Assembly (NCBI GenBank): GCA_020635285.1
Contig: JACKAB010000008.1
Span: 310,001 to 374,000, forward strand
From: Ignavibacteriales bacterium
Lineage (GTDB): Bacteria > Bacteroidota > Ignavibacteria > Ignavibacteriales > Melioribacteraceae
DNA: 64,000 nt
Direction of reading: 5' to 3'
Of this stretch, positions 31,322 to 40,270 are shown piece after piece (within the stretch, counting starts at the first letter, position 1; every line of letters begins with the position of its first letter). A model generated the notes under the pieces. The model did no database searches. It was not told the DNA's origin and was given only the letters and a program-made list of their open reading frames with translations. The translations under genes and the position numbers were made by a program.

Positions 31322-31955
31322 ATGCAAAAGTTTTTAATAATATTTTAAATCATTTCTTATAATAATTTTATTATTAAACTTAATTTCTTGCTCTTCATCA
31401 ACCTACATGGAAGATGGGAAATATAAAGTTAAAAAAATAAATACTCCTTCTAATATACCAAATCCAAATTACGATAAAGCTGAAGACGATATTCCACAAA
31501 TTCCTTATGATAATTTAAAGCTTGAACAAAAATCAATTTTGAATAGAATTTATGAAGGAATAAAACCAAGTAGGAAAAAGGAATTATTTCTAAATCAAAT
31601 AACTAATTACCTTAATACGCCTTACCAGTATGGCGGAACTGATGCAAATGGTATTGACTGCTCTGCATTTACACAACAAGTTTATCAAAATAGTTTAAGC
31701 GTAAGTATTCCCAGAACTGCAAGAGAACAATATAAAATAAATGAAATTTTTAGAGAAAAAGAATTATTAAAATTCGGAGATTTAGTTTATTTCGATACAT
31801 CTGATGAACATTTTCCGGGACATGTTGGAATTTATTTGCAGAATGATTTATTTGCACACGCTAGTTCTTCAAATGGAGTAATAATTTCATCTTTGAATAA
31901 TTACTATTATTCGAGCAGATTTGTTGGTGCAAACAGAGTTACAGTAAAAAAATGA
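31322..31955 (+). CDS. NlpC/P60 family lipoprotein hydrolase (frameshifted in signal peptide)
   Basis: NlpC/P60 enzymes cut peptidoglycan stem peptides. The catalytic Cys is in NGIDCSAF (codon at 31659), with the histidines in GHVGIYL and FAHAS. The conserved part is open from ATG 31407, but a lipoprotein signal in the same frame (LIIILLLNLISCSSS, lipobox Cys) lies upstream without a start codon. An ATG at 31322 reads MQKFLIIF in another frame; one T fewer in the T4 run at 31343-31346 joins them into a 210-residue outer-membrane-type lipoprotein. I infer an indel. It starts 9 bases after rpoD. Confidence 0.82.
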
Positions 31956-32000
31956 AAGTTTGGATAATAAATTAAATTGTAATTGCAAACTCAGATTCTT

Positions 32001-32087
32001 TTCTCGGAGTGAAGAAATCTATCTTGCTCTGCAGATTGTTTCGGGGCAAAACTCAGTGTCTAGCGGCTTGACTTGCAATGACGAGAA
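32001..32087. repeat. Dispersed intergenic palindromic repeat, copy 1
   Basis: This stretch, between the NlpC gene and fumC, contains GCAGATTGTTTCGGGGC and further on TTGCAATGACGAG. These match, in reverse complement, the element at 38190-38283 (CATTGCGAGG and CCCCGAAACAATCTGC). The ends TTCTCG and CGAGAA are inverted. It does not look coding, although a short spurious frame runs across it. Confidence 0.7.
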
Positions 32088-32123
32088 AGAAATTAAAATT
32101 TATACAATAAAAAAGGGGATAAC

Positions 32124-33517
32124 ATGGAGTACAGAATTGAAACCGACACAATGGGAGAAGTTAAAGTTCCTGCTAATATGTATTACGGAGCGCAGACTGC
32201 AAGATCGCTTATGAATTTTAAAATTGGAGGGGACCGCTTTCCTCGAGAACTGATAAGGGCTTTGGGCATTTTAAAGAAAGCTGCGGCACTTACAAATAAT
32301 GAATTGGGAATGATAAGTGATGAAAAAGCAAAACTTATTGCTGAAGCAGCACAAGAAGTTATTGAAGGCAAACTTGATGAACATTTTCCTTTAGTTGTTT
32401 GGCAAACCGGAAGTGGAACACAGACAAATATGAATTCGAATGAAGTTATCTCAAACCGTGCAATTGAATTATCTGGCGGAGTTATGGGGAGCAAAAAACC
32501 GATTCATCCAAATGACGATGTTAACAAGGCCCAATCATCTAATGATACTTTTCCAACTGCTATGCACATTGCCGCTGTTGAAGAAATTAACAGACGATTA
32601 ATTCCTATGGTAACAAGACTTAGAGATGCTTTGGAAGTAAAATCAAAAGAATTTGCTAACGTAATTAAAATTGGAAGAACTCATTTAATGGATGCAGTTC
32701 CATTAACTTTGGGACAAGAATTTTCTGGGTACGTTCAGCAGTTAACCTATGGATTAGAAAGAATTAATGGATGTTTACCGCGCTTATCCGAATTGGCTTT
32801 GGGCGGCACCGCTGTTGGAACTGGTTTGAATACGCATCCTAAATTTGCCGAACTTTCCGCACAAAAAATTTCTGAAATTTCAGGCAATAAGTTCACATCA
32901 GCAAAAAATAAATTTGAAGCTCTTGCAGCTCATGATGCTATTGTTGAAGCGAGCGGAGTTATGAAAACTTTAGCAGCTTCGTTAATGAAAATTGCAAATG
33001 ATGTAAGATGGTTAGGTTCTGGACCAAGATGCGGAATTGGAGAATTAAATCTGCCAGCCAATGAACCGGGAAGTTCAATAATGCCGGGTAAAAGTAAACC
33101 CAACTCAGTCAGAAGCAATGACCATGGTTTGCGCTCAAGTTTTTGGAAATGATACAACAATAAATATTGGTGGATCAAGCGGAAATTTTGAGCTTAAACG
33201 TTTTTAAACCCGTAATGATTTTTAATTTGCTTCAATCAATTCGTTTGCTTGCAGATGCCAGCGAAAGCTTTACTGACCATTGCGTTGTGGGAATTGAAGC
33301 CAATGAAGTAAACATTAAAAAACATTTAACAAATTCGTTAATGTTAGTTACTGCATTAAATCCTCATGTAGGTTATGATAACGCAGCTAAAATTGCAAAA
33401 AAAGCTCATGCAGAAAATACTACTCTTGAAGAAGCTGCCGTCGCTCTTGGACTTTTAACTTCTGAGCAATTTAAAGAATTTGTAAAACCAGAGAGTATGG
33501 TTGGGCCAAAAGCTTAG
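32124..33517 (+). CDS. fumC: Class II fumarate hydratase (two single-base frameshifts)
   Basis: FumC interconverts fumarate and malate in the TCA cycle. The first 320 residues are normal, including [22 protein letters not shown] and the [12 protein letters not shown] block. The active-site signature [16 protein letters not shown] is only read if one A is removed from the A4 run at 33090-33093, and a second A must be removed at 33196-33198 to continue into [18 protein letters not shown]. With both, the protein is about 463 residues, the normal length. An AAAGGGGAT site precedes the ATG. A broken fumC is unlikely to be tolerated in an aerobe, so I infer sequence errors. Confidence 0.9.
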
Positions 33518-33533
33518 TTTAGGTTTATTTTGG

Positions 33534-33557
33534 GGAGCTGTTTGGAAGGACAGCTCC
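33534..33557 (+). terminator. GC-rich hairpin after fumC
   Basis: An 8-bp stem (GGAGCTGT 33534-33541 with ACAGCTCC 33550-33557) lies 17 bases after the fumC stop. No T run follows, so intrinsic termination is uncertain. Confidence 0.45.
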
Positions 33558-33592
33558 TCGTAAATTGGTTATTCAGTTAGAAAAGGTGATAT

Positions 33593-34451
33593 ATGGCAAA
33601 TGAAATTAAACCACAATTTCTAAAGTTTTTGTACCAATTATAGATTCTTTAAAAGATCTTGGCAGCTCAGGTACTCCTTCGGAAGTTATTGATTTGGCAA
33701 TTGACAAACTTTCCATTTCAGAAAAAGAACAACAAGCAACAATAAAAAATGGAGAATCAAGGGTAAGAAATCAAGCTCAATGGGCAAGGTTATATTTAGT
33801 CAAAGGCGGCTATATTTCTTCCTCTCAGCGAGGAATTTGGACACTAACCAAAAAAGGTCAAGAGGATAAATTTTCTGAAGAAAAATGGCGATGAAAATTA
33901 TTCGTGAACAAAGAAAGGCTTACCGTTTAAGTAAACACAATAAAAAGCCAAAATTAAATCAACAAAAGGAAGATGTTGAAGATCAACCCGAATTATTTAC
34001 AGAAACAAATCTATTAGAGGTGTTACGTTCTCTACCTCCAGATGGTTTTGAAAAAATTTGCCAAAGATTATTAAGAGAATCTGGATTTCAAGAAGTAAAA
34101 GTAACTGGGAAAAGTAATGATGGTGGAATTGATGGCTATGGTATATTAGAAATCAATCCTTTTGTTAGTTTTAATGTATTGTTTCAAAGTAAGAGATACA
34201 AAGGAGCTGTTTCTGCTTCACAAGTACGTGATTTTAGAGGTGCTATGCAAGGTCGAGCAGACAAGGGCATAATAATTACAACTGGTTCTTTTACAAGCGA
34301 AGCAAAAAAAGAAGCAAGAAGAGATGGAGCGCCTCCAATTGAATTAGTTGATGGGGAAAAACTAGTTGAAATGTTTGAGAAACTTCAACTCGGTGTTATT
34401 CCAAAAATAATTTATCAGGTTGATGAAGATTTTTTTAAAGAATACTTTTAA
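33593..34451 (+). CDS. mrr: Mrr-like type IV restriction endonuclease (two frameshifts)
   Basis: Mrr-family proteins cut methylated DNA. The N-terminal winged-helix domain (SRVRNQAQWARLYLVKGGYI) and the C-terminal Mrr_cat domain (DGFEKICQRLLRESGF, then GGIDGYG and FQSKRYKG, the D and QxK catalytic elements) are both present. As given, the frame breaks after FLK (an A seems missing in 33622-33624) and again at the A5 run 33881-33885, where the frame shifts to MKIIREQRKAYRL. With two added bases the protein is about 286 residues, the usual Mrr size. Either sequence errors or a decaying defence gene would explain this; the second break could also be two overlapping genes. Confidence 0.8.
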
Positions 34452-34708
34452 CCCAAAGGAAATTGCTCAAGCTTAATGGAGCTTTGTTTAGATGTAATTT
34501 AATATAGGCTCGCTAAAAGTTTTTAGTAAAAGCCTATATTAAAGATTGTGTAATTAATAGTAGTTAATCTCTCTGTTTTTAATGTCCATCGTAGTAGTGG
34601 TGATATGGCTGGCAAACTTAATTCCTTTTGTAAGTTGTTATAATTTCCTCACATAAAAAATTAAAAAGAAGTTCTAAAATTAGAAAATATTTGTGAAATT
34701 AAATTAAC
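34452..34708. other. Non-coding gap between mrr and vapBC
   Basis: This is the gene-free part of a roughly 300-base gap. It contains one strong AT-rich hairpin (34499-34542, listed separately) and otherwise AT-rich sequence with no open reading frame or RNA gene that I recognise. The vapBC promoter and operator occupy the last part of the gap. Confidence 0.5.
34499..34542. repeat. 12-bp inverted repeat with nested stem downstream of mrr
   Basis: Arms TTAATATAGGCT (34499-34510) and AGCCTATATTAA (34531-34542) are perfectly complementary. Inside, CTAAAA (34513-34518) pairs with TTTTAG (34521-34526). The structure is a bipartite hairpin 48 bases after the mrr stop. It lacks a T tract. It could end transcription from either side or be a remnant of a mobile element. 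Confidence 0.6.
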
Positions 34709-34737
34709 ATGTGTATATTTATCAGCATAATACACAT
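34709..34737. promoter_or_regulatory. Candidate VapBC operator (inverted repeat)
   Basis: A perfect 8-bp inverted repeat, ATGTGTAT (34709-34716) and ATACACAT (34730-34737), with a 13-base spacer, ends 18 bases before the vapB ATG. Antitoxins of this kind bind such palindromes at their own promoter and the toxin tunes the repression. The position over the likely promoter fits autoregulation. Confidence 0.7.
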
Positions 34738-34755
34738 CATTAATGAGGGGAAACT

Positions 34756-34950
34756 ATGAGAACTAATATTGTAATCGATGATAAATTAATGAATTTAGCA
34801 CTTGCATCAACTGGGTTAAAAACAAAAAAAGAAGTTGTAGAAGAAGGTTTAAAAGCATTAATTAAAATGAAAAGTCAGCTGAAGTTAAAATCGCTGCGAG
34901 GAGAATTAAAATGGGAAGGAGATATCGAAAAAATGAGAACTGATAAATGA
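34756..34950 (+). CDS. vapB: VapB-family antitoxin
   Basis: The 64-residue product fits the VapB antitoxin family: RTNIVIDDKLMNLALASTGLKTKKEVVEEGLKAL is a ribbon-helix-helix DNA-binding N-terminus, and the tail LRGELKWEGDIEKMRTDK is the toxin-binding segment. It would neutralise the PIN RNase encoded next. A GAGGGGA ribosome-binding site precedes the ATG. Its stop overlaps the vapC start (ATGA), so the pair is translationally coupled. A palindromic operator lies just upstream. Confidence 0.9.
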   Translation: MRTNIVIDDKLMNLALASTGLKTKKEVVEEGLKALIKMKSQLKLKSLRGELKWEGDIEKMRTDK

Positions 34951-35342
34951 TATTCTTAGATTCAACTGTTCTGATTGATTATTTCAACGGAAAGAATAAT
35001 TGGCAAGTTGATATTTTAGATTCAATACTTGGAAGAGAACTTGTTGTTATTGGAGATTATGTTTTAACTGAAGTTTTACAAGGATTTAAAAGCGATAAAG
35101 AATATCAGAAAGCAAAAAGTATACTTCTATCATTTCCTTGTTTTGAAATTGGAGGAAAAGAAATAGCATTAAAAAGCGCGAGCAATTATCGTTACTTAAG
35201 AAAAAAAGGAGTAACAGTTAGAAAAACTATTGATTCCATGATAGCAACATTTTGTATTGAGAACAAATTAACATTATTGCACAATGATAAAGATTTTGAA
35301 CCATTTGTAAAACATTTAAAACTAAAAGTTTATAATAAATAA
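34947..35342 (+). CDS. vapC: VapC-family PIN-domain RNase toxin
   Basis: This 131-residue protein is a PIN-domain endoribonuclease. The acidic active-site residues are D5 (FLDSTVLIDYF), E42 (VLTEVL), D96 (TIDSMIA) and D114/D116 (HNDKDF), all in the expected order. VapC toxins usually cut initiator tRNA or rRNA; the target here is unknown. It overlaps vapB by 4 bases. The pair neighbours the mrr gene and forms a small accessory patch in an otherwise housekeeping region. Confidence 0.92.
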   Translation: MIFLDSTVLIDYFNGKNNWQVDILDSILGRELVVIGDYVLTEVLQGFKSDKEYQKAKSILLSFPCFEIGGKEIALKSASNYRYLRKKGVTVRKTIDSMIATFCIENKLTLLHNDKDFEPFVKHLKLKVYNK

Positions 35343-35394
35343 AAGTATAAAATTTACCTATCTTCTTATTCATTTCATCTAACATAATTGACTT

Positions 35395-36063
35395 ATGGAA
35401 AATTTTAACGGTTTACTCTCTTTAATTCTTGCTGTTATTGAATTGGTAATAATTTTATTTTTAGCTTTTAAAGCAGAGAAAAATAAAATAAATATATTAT
35501 CAATCTCTTTAATGCGGCTGCTTTTTGCTTATCAGTTTGTTGAGTTTTTAATTTGCGGACTTGATATGCGCACATCTCTATTTGCATACTTTGCTTTGTT
35601 GGCAGTTACATTTATGCCGCCTTTGTCTCTTTACATTTCCCTAAGATTATTAAATTTTAATGATCGTCGCTATTCTTTAATTTTTCTTCCGGCAATATTT
35701 TTCAGCATTTATTATTTATTTGTTGTTGGGGAATTTGCGGTAACCAGCTGCACAGTAGTTTATGCAACTTATAATTATCCACTGGGATTTTTATACGGAT
35801 TGTTTTATTATCTTCCGATATTAACAACAATAATAATGTTAGGTTATAATAGTTACGTCAGTAAAATAAGTAGTAACACCAACCTCAGTAAAATATTATT
35901 CTTGGGTTATACTATAACATTTATTCCCGGATTCATTTTTACAAGAGTTGTTCCTGGAATGTTGGAAGCTGCAGAAAGTATTTTATGTACTTTTGCATTT
36001 ATCCTATTTTTGTTTATTAGTTATTTTGTATTAAAAAATAAAAATAAACCATTAAGTTTATAA
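35395..36063 (+). CDS. Predicted 7-TM membrane protein of unknown function
   Basis: I do not recognise the family. The 222-residue product is hydrophobic with about seven transmembrane helices: roughly 7-24, 37-55, 61-83, 96-113, 133-155, 168-188 and 193-213. It contains cysteines in the middle (VTSCTVVY) and a short basic tail. The topology resembles stand-alone 7-TM sensor modules, which in other proteins are fused to kinases or cyclases, but no output domain follows. It lies 52 bases after vapC and 100 bases before tkt, with a long A/T-rich upstream region. Confidence 0.6.
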   Translation: MENFNGLLSLILAVIELVIILFLAFKAEKNKINILSISLMRLLFAYQFVEFLICGLDMRTSLFAYFALLAVTFMPPLSLYISLRLLNFNDRRYSLIFLPAIFFSIYYLFVVGEFAVTSCTVVYATYNYPLGFLYGLFYYLPILTTIIMLGYNSYVSKISSNTNLSKILFLGYTITFIPGFIFTRVVPGMLEAAESILCTFAFILFLFISYFVLKNKNKPLSL

Positions 36064-36163
36064 TCATCAAATAAACTATTATTAAATAGCTTCTAAATTT
36101 TTTAACTTTACAGTTAATATTTTTTAAAAAAAAGTAAAACTCAATTTTTATAAAGGAAGACCT

Positions 36164-38176
36164 ATGGCTAAGACAAAAGTTCAATTCAAGAAAAGAGTAT
36201 TAACACAATTAGGTTATTAGCTGCTGATGGAGTCCAAGCGGCAAATTCCGGACATCCGGGAATGCCAATGGGTGTTGCTCCAATTGCATATTTACTTTAT
36301 ACAAAAATTATGAAACACAATCCGGCAAATCCTAAATGGTTAAACCGAGATAGGTTTATTCTTTCCGGAGGTCATGGAAGCATGCTTCTTTACAGTATTC
36401 TGCATCTTTCAGGTTATAATCTTCCACTTAAAGAACTTAAGAGTTTTAGACAATGGAAAAGTAAAACTCCAGGTCATCCGGAATATGGTTTAACTCCCGG
36501 CGTTGAAACTACAACCGGTCCGCTTGGTCAAGGTTTAACAAATGCTATTGGTATGGCGGTTGCACAAAAACATTTAGGAAGCATATTTAATAAAAAAGGA
36601 TTCAATTTATTTGATCATTACATTTATGTAGAAGCTGGCGATGGTGATTTGATGGAAGGTATTTCGCATGAAGCTTCCTCATATGCCGGTCACAATAAAC
36701 TTGGTAAAGTAATACTGTTTTACGATGATAACGGAATTACAATTGATGGTCCAACTTCTCTTTCCTATTCTGATGATGTTAAGAAAAGATTTGAATCTTA
36801 CAACTGGCATGTTCAAATTGTTAAAGATGGAACGGACTTAAAAGATCTCGAAAAAGCAGTAAAAGCTGCTCAATCTGCAAAAGATAAGCCATCAATAATA
36901 ATTACTAAAACAAATATTGGTCAAGGAAGCCCAAATAAACAAGGGACATCAGAAGTTCATGGCTCACCTTTGGGCGAAGCTGAATTAAAATTAACCAAAG
37001 AAAATTTGGGATTTCCAGCTGATAAAAAATTCTATATTCCAAAAGAAGTTTCCAAACATTTTGCATCAGTAAAAGTGAATGGAAAAAAAGGAAGAAGCAA
37101 AATGGAATACAATATTTAAAAAATATAAAGAAAAATATCCTGAAGAGGCAAAGTTATTAAACCAAATGTTAAGTGGAAAACTTGGCAACTCATGGAAAAA
37201 GAAACTTCCTAAGTTTGAAAACTATGGGGAAGCTATGGCAACCAGATCTGCTTCTGGAAAAGTATTAAATGCAATTGTTTCTGAAATACCATCTTTGTTT
37301 GGCGGCTCAGCTGATTTAACACCATCAAATAATACTGATTTAAAAGGTTATCCGGATTTTAATCTAAAAACTCCAGAAGGTATATATGTCAGATACGGAG
37401 TACGTGAACATGCCATGGCAGGAATAATGAACGGCATTGTAATTTATGGCGGTTTAATCCCATACGGCGGAACATTTTTAGTATTTGCAGATTATTTAAG
37501 ACCTTCAATTAGGTTGGCATCAATTTCTAAAATTAAACCTATTTATGTTTTCACCCATGATAGTATTGGAGTTGGCGAAGATGGACCAACTCATCAACCC
37601 GTTGAACAAATGTCATCCCTAAGAACAATTCCAGGCTTAGTTCTTATTCGTCCTTCTGACGCAAATGAAACTGCGCAAGCTTGGAAGTTTGCATTGGAAC
37701 ACAAGGGAAGTCCGGTTGCACTTGCTTTAACAAGACAAAATCTAAAAATTGCTGATAGAAATGTACTTGCTTCTGAAGAAGGTTTAAATAAAGGTGCATA
37801 TATTTTGAAAGATTCAAAAGGCTTGCCAAAATTAATAATTATGGCAAGCGGTTCAGAAGTTGATTTAGCACTTCAATCAGCTGAAGCTATGGAAAAAGAA
37901 GGAATCAATACTCGAGTAGTAAGTTTTCCAAGTTGGGAAATTTTTGAAATGCAAAGCGATGAATATAAAGAATCAGTTCTGCCAAAATCAGTTAGAGCAA
38001 GAGTTTCTATTGAAGCCGGCGTTAGTCAAGGCTGGGAGAAGTATATTGGCCTAGATGGTGTTGCAATTGCAATTGACGGCAAGTATGGATCATCAGCGCC
38101 GCAAAATATTGTTTTTGAGAAATATGGTTTTACAGTTGAAAATGTTGTGAAGAATGCCAAGATGATTTTGAAGTAA
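36164..38176 (+). CDS. tkt: Transketolase (two compensating frameshifts)
   Basis: Transketolase moves two-carbon units in the pentose phosphate pathway using thiamine diphosphate. One A appears missing in the A4 run at 36175-36178: restoring it reads MAKTKSSIQEKSINTIRLLA into NSGHPGMP. One A is extra in the A7 run at 37083-37089, which otherwise ends the frame at 37119. Restored length is 670 residues, typical. The ThDP-binding segment (GDGDLMEGISHEA) and the catalytic YGVREHAM block are present in the proper order. AAAGGAAGA precedes the ATG. I infer sequencing errors and an intact gene. Confidence 0.92.
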
Positions 38177-38189
38177 AAATAAAATAATA

Positions 38190-38283
38190 ATCGTCATTGC
38201 GAGGAGTTTTTCCCCGAAACAATCTGCTATAAAAATAAAGATTGTTTCACTCCAATAAAAACTTTGGAGTTCGCAATGACGAT
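38190..38283. repeat. Dispersed intergenic palindromic repeat, copy 2
   Basis: The element is bounded by perfect 13-bp inverted ends, ATCGTCATTGCGA (38190-38202) and TCGCAATGACGAT (38271-38283). Internally AAACAATCT is answered by AGATTGTTT. It fills the gap between the convergent genes tkt and the VTT protein. Part of it recurs in reverse complement at 32001-32087. Size and structure fit a small non-autonomous palindromic element of REP or MITE type; in this location it could also end transcription from both sides. Confidence 0.8.
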
Positions 38284-38293
38284 AATATAAAAA

Positions 38294-38908
38294 CTATAAC
38301 AAATATTTAATTCCCACAAACCCGCCAACAAGTAACACAGTAAAAGCAATTGCTAACCAATTAAAATATTTATCAATGAAACTTTTTATTTGGGGGCCAA
38401 ATTTCCATATTAAAAACGCAACAAGGAAAAATCTTCCTGCTCTACTCACAATTGATGCAATTACAAAAAGAAAAATATTGATATTAAATGCGCCACCGGA
38501 AATAGTAAAAACTTTATAAGGTATTGGAGTGAATCCCGCGGTAAAGACAATCCAAAAATTCCACTCATCATAAAGAGATTGAACTTTGTAAAATAGCTCG
38601 TGAGTGAATCCGGGGATATTATCAAAAAAGAAATTTGCTACAGAAGAAAATTCATTTCCAACACCCCACCAAACAAAATGACCAATTGCGTATCCTAATA
38701 GTGCGCCTAAAACCGAAGCAAAGGTACAAATTGCTGCAAACTTAAAAGATTTGCTTCTTGCCCCCAATGCAAGAGCTATTAACAACGCATCCGGCGGAAT
38801 TGGAAAAAAGGATGATTCTGCGAAAGCTAATAAAAATAAGGCTGCTGGACCATATGGAGTTTCAGCCCAGTGCAATACCCAATCGTACATTTTTCTAACA
38901 AATTGCAT
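38294..38908 (-). CDS. VTT/SNARE-associated (YqaA-like) membrane protein
   Basis: The 204-residue product is a polytopic membrane protein with the VTT-domain features of the YqaA branch: AFAESSFFPIPPDALLIALALG near the N-terminus and the FTPIPYKVFTISGGAF block in the second half. DedA-superfamily members are implicated in undecaprenyl-phosphate or phospholipid translocation, but the function of the YqaA branch is less clear. It is the only minus-strand gene between tkt and the Fur region and converges on tkt across a palindromic repeat. Confidence 0.85.
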   Translation of the reverse strand: MQFVRKMYDWVLHWAETPYGPAALFLLAFAESSFFPIPPDALLIALALGARSKSFKFAAICTFASVLGALLGYAIGHFVWWGVGNEFSSVANFFFDNIPGFTHELFYKVQSLYDEWNFWIVFTAGFTPIPYKVFTISGGAFNINIFLFVIASIVSRAGRFFLVAFLIWKFGPQIKSFIDKYFNWLAIAFTVLLVGGFVGIKYLL

Positions 38909-38963
38909 TTAAACTCTTATTTAATTGTAAAATAAAAAAGGAATTGTAAAGAAACAGTAAAGC

Positions 38964-38989
38964 AAGCACTTTAGCAAATAGAAGTGCTT
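38964..38989. promoter_or_regulatory. Inverted repeat in divergent promoter region
   Basis: AAGCACTT (38964-38971) and AAGTGCTT (38982-38989) form a perfect 8-bp inverted repeat with a 10-base spacer. It lies in the 158-base divergent gap between the VTT gene and the NagX/HGSNAT-like gene, where an operator would be expected. No regulator is known. Confidence 0.4.
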
Positions 38990-39066
38990 AAGATCATATT
39001 AAGCAAATAATTTTTTTTTAGTTAAGTTATAATACAAAAAATAAAAACTTTACTGAGAGATTATTT

Positions 39067-40183
39067 ATGCAAAAACAAGATCGTTTAGTTTCTTTAGATG
39101 TATTTAGGGGCATAACCATTGCCGGAATGATATTAGTCAATAATCCTGGCTCATGGGGAAGTATTTATCCTCCTTTAGAGCATGCAAAATGGAATGGCTG
39201 CACACCAACAGATTTAATTTTCCCGTTCTTCCTATTTATTGTTGGGATTGCAATTACACTTTCTTTATCAAAAAGAAAAGAAAGAGGTGATGATCAAAAT
39301 AAAATAATGTTGAATATCTTAAGAAGAAGTGCAATACTTTTTGCTCTTGGGTTAATTTTAAGCGGATTCCCGTATTTTGATTTTACCACAATAAGAATTC
39401 CCGGAGTGCTGCAACGGATTGCAGTTGTTTATTTAATCACATCAATTTTATTTTTGAAATCAAGTTTAAATGTTCAAATATTTTTTACAGTTTTCTTTTT
39501 AATTATTTATTGGTTTTTAATGGCTTTTATTCCGGTTCCTGGTTTTGGTCCCGCAAATTTTGAAGTTGGAACAAATTTAGCAGCTTGGCTAGACTCCCAA
39601 TTACTAACCGGACATATGTGGTCTGTAACAAAAACTTGGGATCCTGAAGGAATTTTAAGTACTGTTCCGGCAATTTCCACGGCATTAATTGGAGTTTTAA
39701 CTGGCCATTGGTTACAGAGTAAAAATGATAAAACTTATTTAACTGTTGGATTATTTATTGCATCAAGTTTTTTAATGTTCTTCGGTTACGTTTGGGATGG
39801 TTGGTTCCCAATGAATAAAAGTATTTGGACCAGCTCATACGTTCTTTACACGGGCGGATTAGCACTTAACTTTTTAGCAATTTGTTTTTGGCTAATTGAT
39901 GTAAAAGAAAATTACTTGGTGGATAAAACCTTTCCAAGTTTATGGAATGAATGCAATAACAGTTTTTTTTCTTTCTGGGATTGTTGGGAGACTTCTGTAT
40001 TTAATCAAATTTAATGATTCGTCTGGAACAGAAGTAACAGTAAAAAGAATTTTTATATAATAATTTATTTTAAGTTGGTTAGAGCCAATCAACGCATCAC
40101 TCGCATGGGCGGTAGTATATATTTTAATTTGGTTAGGATTCATGTGGATTCTTTATAGCAGAAAAATATTTATTAAAGTTTAA
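39067..40183 (+). CDS. NagX/HGSNAT-like transmembrane acyltransferase-family protein (three frameshifts)
   Basis: The N-terminus ([21 protein letters not shown], then [20 protein letters not shown]) matches the bacterial family related to heparan-alpha-glucosaminide N-acetyltransferase (DUF5009/NagX-like), multi-pass membrane proteins often linked to aminosugar use. As given the frame ends at 40014. One extra A at 39936-39937, one extra A in 40042-40046 and one missing T in 40068-40071 restore [18 protein letters not shown] and the last two helices ([16 protein letters not shown]), for about 371 residues. Indels are inferred to be errors. No aminosugar genes are adjacent. Confidence 0.8.
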
Positions 40184-40270
40184 TTCAATTTACTTTTTTA
40201 TTTCTCAATACTTTATTTGCAATTCTATTTTTTCTGAGTTAATTTTAATAGAATTTTCTAAGGAGTAAAA

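Noticed and set aside
31960..32214. Open frame over the repeat before fumC
   Set aside because: It overlaps the fumC start and crosses the palindromic repeat; composition and content are not protein-like.
36164..38176. Split transketolase as two subunit genes
   Set aside because: Some organisms have two-subunit transketolases, but the break falls in a linker at an A7 run with a 40-base overlap, and a further break affects the N-terminus; a single gene with indels explains both.
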